DNA from: an uncultured Oscillospiraceae bacterium
GTDB taxonomy: Bacteria > Bacillota > Clostridia > Oscillospirales > Oscillospiraceae
NCBI GenBank assembly: GCA_910577525.1
Contig: CAJTLI010000025.1
Location: 1 to 36,393 of the forward strand
Length of the DNA stretch: 36,393 nucleotides
Direction: 5' to 3'
In this document: positions 32,643 to 36,393 of the stretch, one piece after another
Layout of the letters: each line of letters begins with the position of its first letter
Numbering within the stretch: the stretch's first letter is position 1
Translations under genes and position numbers: made by a program
The notes under the pieces: generated by a model
The model's input: only the letters and a program-made list of their open reading frames with translations
Told to the model about the DNA's origin: nothing
The model's database searches: none

Positions 32643-33704
32643 TCAGCCCAGGCTTTTCAGGTGCCGCAGCAGCACGTTGGACACGTTGTCGCAGGAGGCC
32701 TGAATCATGACCGCGCCGATGTTCTGGGCCACGCCGGGCATACCGTAGACCACGGAGGATTCTTTGTCTTGACCGATGGTATAGGCGCCCTTTTTGCGCA
32801 TCTCCAGCAGGCCCACCGCGCCGTCCTGGCCCATGCCGGTCATGATGATGCCCACCATTTTGCAGGTGACTGTCTCCGCCATGGAGTGGAACATGGCGTC
32901 CACCGAGGGGCGGTGGCCGCTGACCTTTTCGCCCATGGTGCAGTTGACGGTGTACCGGGTGCCGATGCGCACCACCCGGCACTGGAGGTCCGCCGGCGCG
33001 ATGAGGGCCAGGCCCCGGCGCAGCTCGTCGCCGCTCTGGGCCTCCCGCACCTCCATGGCGCACAGGCGGTTAAGGCGCTCGGCGTACATTTTGGTAAAGC
33101 CGGGGGGCATATGCTGGACGATGACCATGGGGGGGATGTCGGCGGGAAGCCGCTTCATCACCGCCAGGGTGGCCTCGGTGCCGCCGGTGGAGGCGCCCAG
33201 ACCGATAATGACCCGGTCCAGATTGGGGCTGGCGCCCAGCTTGGGGGGAGTGGTCAGGCCGCCCGCCGGCGATGCCGGCGCGGTGCGGGGCCGGGCGGTG
33301 GAGGCCATGATGACCTTCTGGGCCAGGGCGACGAGGAACGCCTCGGTGCTCTGCTGGCTGTCCGGCTTGCGCACAAAGTCCACCGCGCCTACGGCCAGAG
33401 CGTCAAACACCTTCAGATTCAGGGTGGACACCAGAATCACGGGGATGGGGTTGGTGGGCAGGTACTGCTTTAAAAAGTCAATGCCGCTCTGGCCGGGCAT
33501 CTCCACGTCCATAGTGACCACGTCCGGCTTGTACAGGGGGATCTTGTTCTTCGCGTCCAGCGTGTTGATGGCGAAGCCCACCACCTCGATCCTGGGGTGG
33601 GTGGATAGGCCCCGGATAATCATGCTCCGGGCCACCATAGAGTCGTCCACTACCATGACGCGGATCTTTTTGCCGGAATTGCTTGTGCTTACAGGTACTG
33701 CCAT
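32643..33704 (-). CDS. cheB: Receptor methylesterase/deamidase CheB
   Basis: Protein of 353 residues. The receiver domain (about 13-130) has D20/D21 and phosphoacceptor D66 in TMDVEMPGQSG. An Ala/Pro/Thr linker (135-158) leads to the methylesterase domain with S172 (GASTGGTEA), H198 (VQHMPPGF) and D294 (TGMGQDGAVG) as the catalytic triad. CheB removes receptor methyl groups when CheA phosphorylates it. It is the last gene of cheA-cheW-cheR-cheB, and all adaptation enzymes (CheB, CheC, CheD, CheR, CheV) are thus present in the window. Confidence 0.97.
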   Translation of the reverse strand: MAVPVSTSNSGKKIRVMVVDDSMVARSMIIRGLSTHPRIEVVGFAINTLDAKNKIPLYKPDVVTMDVEMPGQSGIDFLKQYLPTNPIPVILVSTLNLKVFDALAVGAVDFVRKPDSQQSTEAFLVALAQKVIMASTARPRTAPASPAGGLTTPPKLGASPNLDRVIIGLGASTGGTEATLAVMKRLPADIPPMVIVQHMPPGFTKMYAERLNRLCAMEVREAQSGDELRRGLALIAPADLQCRVVRIGTRYTVNCTMGEKVSGHRPSVDAMFHSMAETVTCKMVGIIMTGMGQDGAVGLLEMRKKGAYTIGQDKESSVVYGMPGVAQNIGAVMIQASCDNVSNVLLRHLKSLG

Positions 33705-33734
33705 AATGAAGGAGGGCCTCCCTTTTTCAAGAAT

Positions 33735-33768
33735 ACCGGGCCGATCTGTGAAAACGGATCGGCCCGGT
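33735..33768 (-). other. Stem-loop between cheR and cheB
   Basis: Inverted repeat of 12 perfect pairs (33735-33746 against 33757-33768), extendable by a wobble and one more pair, without a T run on the minus strand. It is probably an RNA processing or stabilising element, or a weak attenuator, inside the che operon. Confidence 0.55.
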
Positions 33769-33777
33769 CTGCTTTAC

Positions 33778-34623
33778 TTACTTTTGGAACGTAGACGGAG
33801 CCAAACGGCGGTAGGGCATATTGGCGCTGAGATTTTCCGACTTGCTGATGAGCAGGTAGCCTCCGGGGACGGTGGCGTCGTAGAACCGGCGGACCAGAGC
33901 GTCCTTGGTGGGCTGGTCGAAGTAGATCATCACATTCCGGCAGAAGATCACGTCGAACTTGCGGCGGAAGCGGATGGGGTCCATGAGGTTGAAGGGCTGG
34001 AAAATCACATTGTCCCGCACCTGCTTCGTCACCTGATACTGCCCTCCGGGCTGGGAGACAAAGTATTTCTTTTTCCACTCCGGAGGGATGGTGTCGGGCA
34101 GCTCGTACACGCCCTTCTTGGCGGCGGTCATGGCCCGGTTGGAGATGTCGGTGGCCAGCAGGCGGGTGTCCCACTGGCTGGCCTGGGCGCCCAGATAGTC
34201 GAAGAGAAACATGGTGATGTTATAGGGCTCCTCCCCGGTGGAGCAGCCCGCGCTCCAGATGGCCAGGGTTTTGTCCCGCTGGTGGCGCTGGACGATGTCG
34301 GGGATGATCTGCTTGCAGAACAGGTCAAGGTGCTCCTTTTCCCGCATGAAAAAGGTGTAGTTGGTGGTGAGCTTATCCAGCAGCAGGGTGATGAGGTCGT
34401 TGTCCTTGGACTGAAGCACGTCGTTTACAAATTCGGTAAAGCTTTTGTATCCCCGCTGCTTCAGGGGAGTGGACAGGCGGCCGGTGATCAGCTGCCTCTT
34501 CTGGGTCAGGTCGATGCCGTAGTTGCCTTGGACGAACTTCACCAACCGGCTAAAGTCGCTGTCGGAGATGGCCAGGGCGGAAAATGACCCGGAGCCGCCC
34601 GCTCCGCTACCGCTTTTAATCAT
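33778..34623 (-). CDS. cheR: Receptor methyltransferase CheR
   Basis: Protein of 281 residues. After a Gly/Ser-rich tail of about 15 residues comes the CheR N-terminal helical domain, then TTNYTFFMRE (86-95), the S-adenosylmethionine loop SAGCSTGEEPY (124-134) and FCRNVMIYFD (about 228-237). CheR methylates receptor glutamates. The start overlaps the cheW stop by 8 bases. No tetratricopeptide or other extra domain is present. Confidence 0.96.
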   Translation of the reverse strand: MIKSGSGAGGSGSFSALAISDSDFSRLVKFVQGNYGIDLTQKRQLITGRLSTPLKQRGYKSFTEFVNDVLQSKDNDLITLLLDKLTTNYTFFMREKEHLDLFCKQIIPDIVQRHQRDKTLAIWSAGCSTGEEPYNITMFLFDYLGAQASQWDTRLLATDISNRAMTAAKKGVYELPDTIPPEWKKKYFVSQPGGQYQVTKQVRDNVIFQPFNLMDPIRFRRKFDVIFCRNVMIYFDQPTKDALVRRFYDATVPGGYLLISKSENLSANMPYRRLAPSTFQK

Positions 34624-35101
34624 GGGGCATCAGCTGCTCGCAGTCCAGCACCATCATGGTGCCCGAACCGTCCGGCAGGGAGCACATGCCGGAAACCAGC
34701 AACTGGGGGCTGTTGGCTGGCAGGGGATGGATGTTGGACTTGGGAATATCCAGCATCTGGTCCACGCCGTCCACCAGAATGCCAAGCTGCACGTCGCCCA
34801 GGTTGATCACCACCACCAGGCTGTCGGCCTCCCGGGAAGGCAGGCCCAGCCGGGCGCACACGTCCAGGATGGGGATCATCTGGCCCCGCATATTGATGAT
34901 GCCCCGGATGTAGTCGGGCACCATGGGCAGATAGGTGATGACCTGGTTGTTCAGGATCTCCACCACATCCTCGGCCACCACGCCCAGCTTCAGGTGGGAC
35001 GCCATGAAAATCAGGTACTTCTGGGAGTCCACCCCGTCGTCGGGAACGGTGTTCAGCGCCTCCATCTCGTCCTCGCGGGCAAACAGGATCTCGTCGTTCA
35101 T
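34616..35101 (-). CDS. cheW: Receptor-kinase coupling protein CheW
   Basis: Protein of 161 residues with a single CheW domain: QKYLIFMASHLKLGVVAEDV, ITYLPMVPDYIRGIINMRGQ and then MIPILDVCARLGLP. CheW bridges the receptor tip and CheA. An N-terminal tail of about 25 acidic residues precedes the domain. It lies 15 bases after cheA and overlaps cheR by 8 bases, so translation is probably coupled. Confidence 0.96.
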   Translation of the reverse strand: MNDEILFAREDEMEALNTVPDDGVDSQKYLIFMASHLKLGVVAEDVVEILNNQVITYLPMVPDYIRGIINMRGQMIPILDVCARLGLPSREADSLVVVINLGDVQLGILVDGVDQMLDIPKSNIHPLPANSPQLLVSGMCSLPDGSGTMMVLDCEQLMPHD

Positions 35102-35116
35102 ACTCTTCTCTCCTTC

Positions 35117-36393
35117 TCAAATCCGAGCGGCGGTGTAGAGGCTGGCCACATCCAGGATGATGCTGATGCTGCCGTCGCTGCGCAGGGTACAGCCGTTGAT
35201 GCCGTAGCTCTTCACGTTGAAGCTGTTCACATAGGCGGGCAGCTGCTTCACCACCACCTGCTGCTGGCCCAGCAGCTCATCCACGAACAGGCAGTAGGAG
35301 TGGTCCCCCGCCTCCAGCCAGATGAGCACCCCGTCCTCGATCTCGGTGCAGCCGCTCTGGAGCTGGTACAGGTCCCGGGCCCGGACGATGGGCACGAAGT
35401 TGCCCTGGCACTTGATGATCTCGCCGCTGTTGGAGTCGTGGATTACATCGCCGGCCGTCACCTTCATGGTGGCCTGGATGTTGTTGATAGGGATGGTGAA
35501 GATGGAGTCGCCCACCGCCACCTCCATGCCGTCCATGATGGCCATTGTCAGTGGAATTCGGATGGTGGTGGTCATGCCGTGGCCCAGCTCGCTGGAGATG
35601 GACACGGTGCCGCCCAGTTCCTCCACGCCCCGCTTCACCACGTCCATGCCCACGCCCCGGCCGGAGAACTCCGTGACCTCGGTGTTGGTGGAGAAGCCGG
35701 GGGCCAGCAGGAAGTTGAGGATCTCCTTGTGGCTGTACTCCGCGTCGGGAGAGGCGATGCCCTGACGGATGGCCTTGGCCAACACCGCCTCGTCGTTGAC
35801 GCCCCGGCCGTCGTCGATGATCTCGATGATGACCTCGCTGCCGGTGTCCCGGGCGGACAGGATGATCTCGCCCACAGGGTCCTTGCCGGCGGCGACGCGC
35901 TCCTCTTGGGTCTCTTCAATGCCGTGGTCCATAGAGTTGCGGATCATGTGCATGATGGGGTCGCCGATGGAGTCCACAATGGTCTTATCCACCTCGGTGT
36001 TTTCGCCGATGAGGGTGAGCTTGGCCGGGCGGTTGAGTTTCTTGGTCATGTCCCGGACGATGCGGGTCATTTTCTGGAACACGCTGGACACAGGCACCAT
36101 GCGTAGGGACATGGACACGTCCTGGAGTTCGTCGGTGAGCTTGCGCAGCTGCCGCGCGGACTTGGAGAAGGCGTCCAGGGCCAGGCCCTTCAGGTCGGGG
36201 GAGGAGGTGACCATGGACTCAGTGATGACGATCTCGCCCACCACGGCGGACAACAGGTCCAGCTTGGACAGGTTGACGCTTATGAGAGTCTCCTTAGGGT
36301 GCTGCTGGGCGGCGGGGGCGGCCTGAGCGGCCTGAGCGGCAGGGGCGGCCTTGGCCTGGTCGGCGGCGGGGGACGCCGCGCTGGCGGGGGCGG
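35117..36393 (-). CDS. cheA: Chemotaxis histidine kinase CheA, C-terminal part (5' end outside window)
   Basis: The reading frame is open at the right edge, so the P1 domain with the phosphorylated His and the P2 domain are not visible. What is seen is an Ala/Pro-rich linker (36270-36393), the P3 dimerisation helices (LDLLSAVVGEIVITE), the P4 kinase domain with N box MIRNSMDHGIEE, G1 IIDDGRGVND and G2 GRGVGMDVVKRG, and the P5 CheW-like domain to the end. An in-frame ATG at 36253 is internal and not the start. CheA phosphorylates CheY, CheB and CheV in response to receptors. Confidence 0.96.
   Translation of the reverse strand, partial: APASAASPAADQAKAAPAAQAAQAAPAAQQHPKETLISVNLSKLDLLSAVVGEIVITESMVTSSPDLKGLALDAFSKSARQLRKLTDELQDVSMSLRMVPVSSVFQKMTRIVRDMTKKLNRPAKLTLIGENTEVDKTIVDSIGDPIMHMIRNSMDHGIEETQEERVAAGKDPVGEIILSARDTGSEVIIEIIDDGRGVNDEAVLAKAIRQGIASPDAEYSHKEILNFLLAPGFSTNTEVTEFSGRGVGMDVVKRGVEELGGTVSISSELGHGMTTTIRIPLTMAIMDGMEVAVGDSIFTIPINNIQATMKVTAGDVIHDSNSGEIIKCQGNFVPIVRARDLYQLQSGCTEIEDGVLIWLEAGDHSYCLFVDELLGQQQVVVKQLPAYVNSFNVKSYGINGCTLRSDGSISIILDVASLYTAARI

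Noticed and set aside
33735..33768. Terminator between cheR and cheB
   Set aside because: The stem is strong but lacks a T run in the direction of transcription, and cheB has no promoter of its own that I can see.

Overview
The window is about 36 kb of GC-rich DNA (roughly 60 percent GC by eye) filled almost entirely with flagellar and chemotaxis genes. The gene set (FliY-type FliN domain, CheC, CheD, CheV, FlhO/FlhP-like rod proteins, YviE, FliW-CsrA, YjfB, a SigD/FliA sigma factor) is that of a motile Gram-positive Firmicute. The high GC content and the alanine-, proline- and glutamate-rich linkers suggest a gut Clostridia lineage such as Oscillospiraceae (Flavonifractor, Oscillibacter or Intestinimonas-like). 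That taxonomic guess is inference only.

Layout. 1-12234 (+): the rightward fla/che operon. It runs from a fliY/fliN 3' end through cheY, fliO, fliP, fliQ, fliR, flhB, flhA, fliA, flhO, flhP, cheC, cheD and cheV to a degenerate EAL-HDOD gene, and ends at a bidirectional terminator. 12311-13810 (-): a two-gene operon of a ParA/Soj-type ATPase and a ComFB-domain protein with a proline-rich repeat linker. 13851-17693 (+): a sigma-28-type promoter, then fliD, fliS and a small FliT-position gene. 17709-24761: an accessory block with a membrane-anchored C39-like peptidase (-), an FtsE-like ABC ATPase without FtsX (+), a methyl-accepting chemotaxis protein (+), an FtsA-like actin-fold protein with a long C-terminal extension (+) and a single-pass membrane protein (+). 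24785-26089 (-): a single-domain ClpB-like AAA+ protein. 26165-36393 (-): the leftward cheA-cheW-cheR-cheB operon, then a sigma-28-type promoter and flgM-flgN-flgK-flgL-yviE-fliW-csrA-yjfB, ending at a terminator.

How it fits together. The rightward operon supplies the export gate, the switch, FliA and the CheC/CheD/CheV adaptation proteins. FliA then recognises promoters such as those before fliD and flgM. FlgM holds FliA until hook completion, FlgN, FliS and possibly the small FliT-position protein are chaperones, and FliW-CsrA links flagellin secretion to translation. CheA/W/R/B and the MCP form the sensory array. The flhF and flhG genes that usually lie between flhA and the sigma factor in Firmicutes are absent there. 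The only ParA/MinD-type ATPase in view is the one paired with the ComFB-domain protein. This ParA-ComFB pair faces a degenerate EAL-HDOD gene and is the best candidate for an undescribed system: cyclic-dinucleotide-responsive positioning of flagella or chemoreceptor arrays.

No gene-free stretch exceeds 300 bases. The longest is 21469-21701, which holds a terminator and a further stem-loop. No tRNA, rRNA, CRISPR array, insertion sequence or attachment site was seen.
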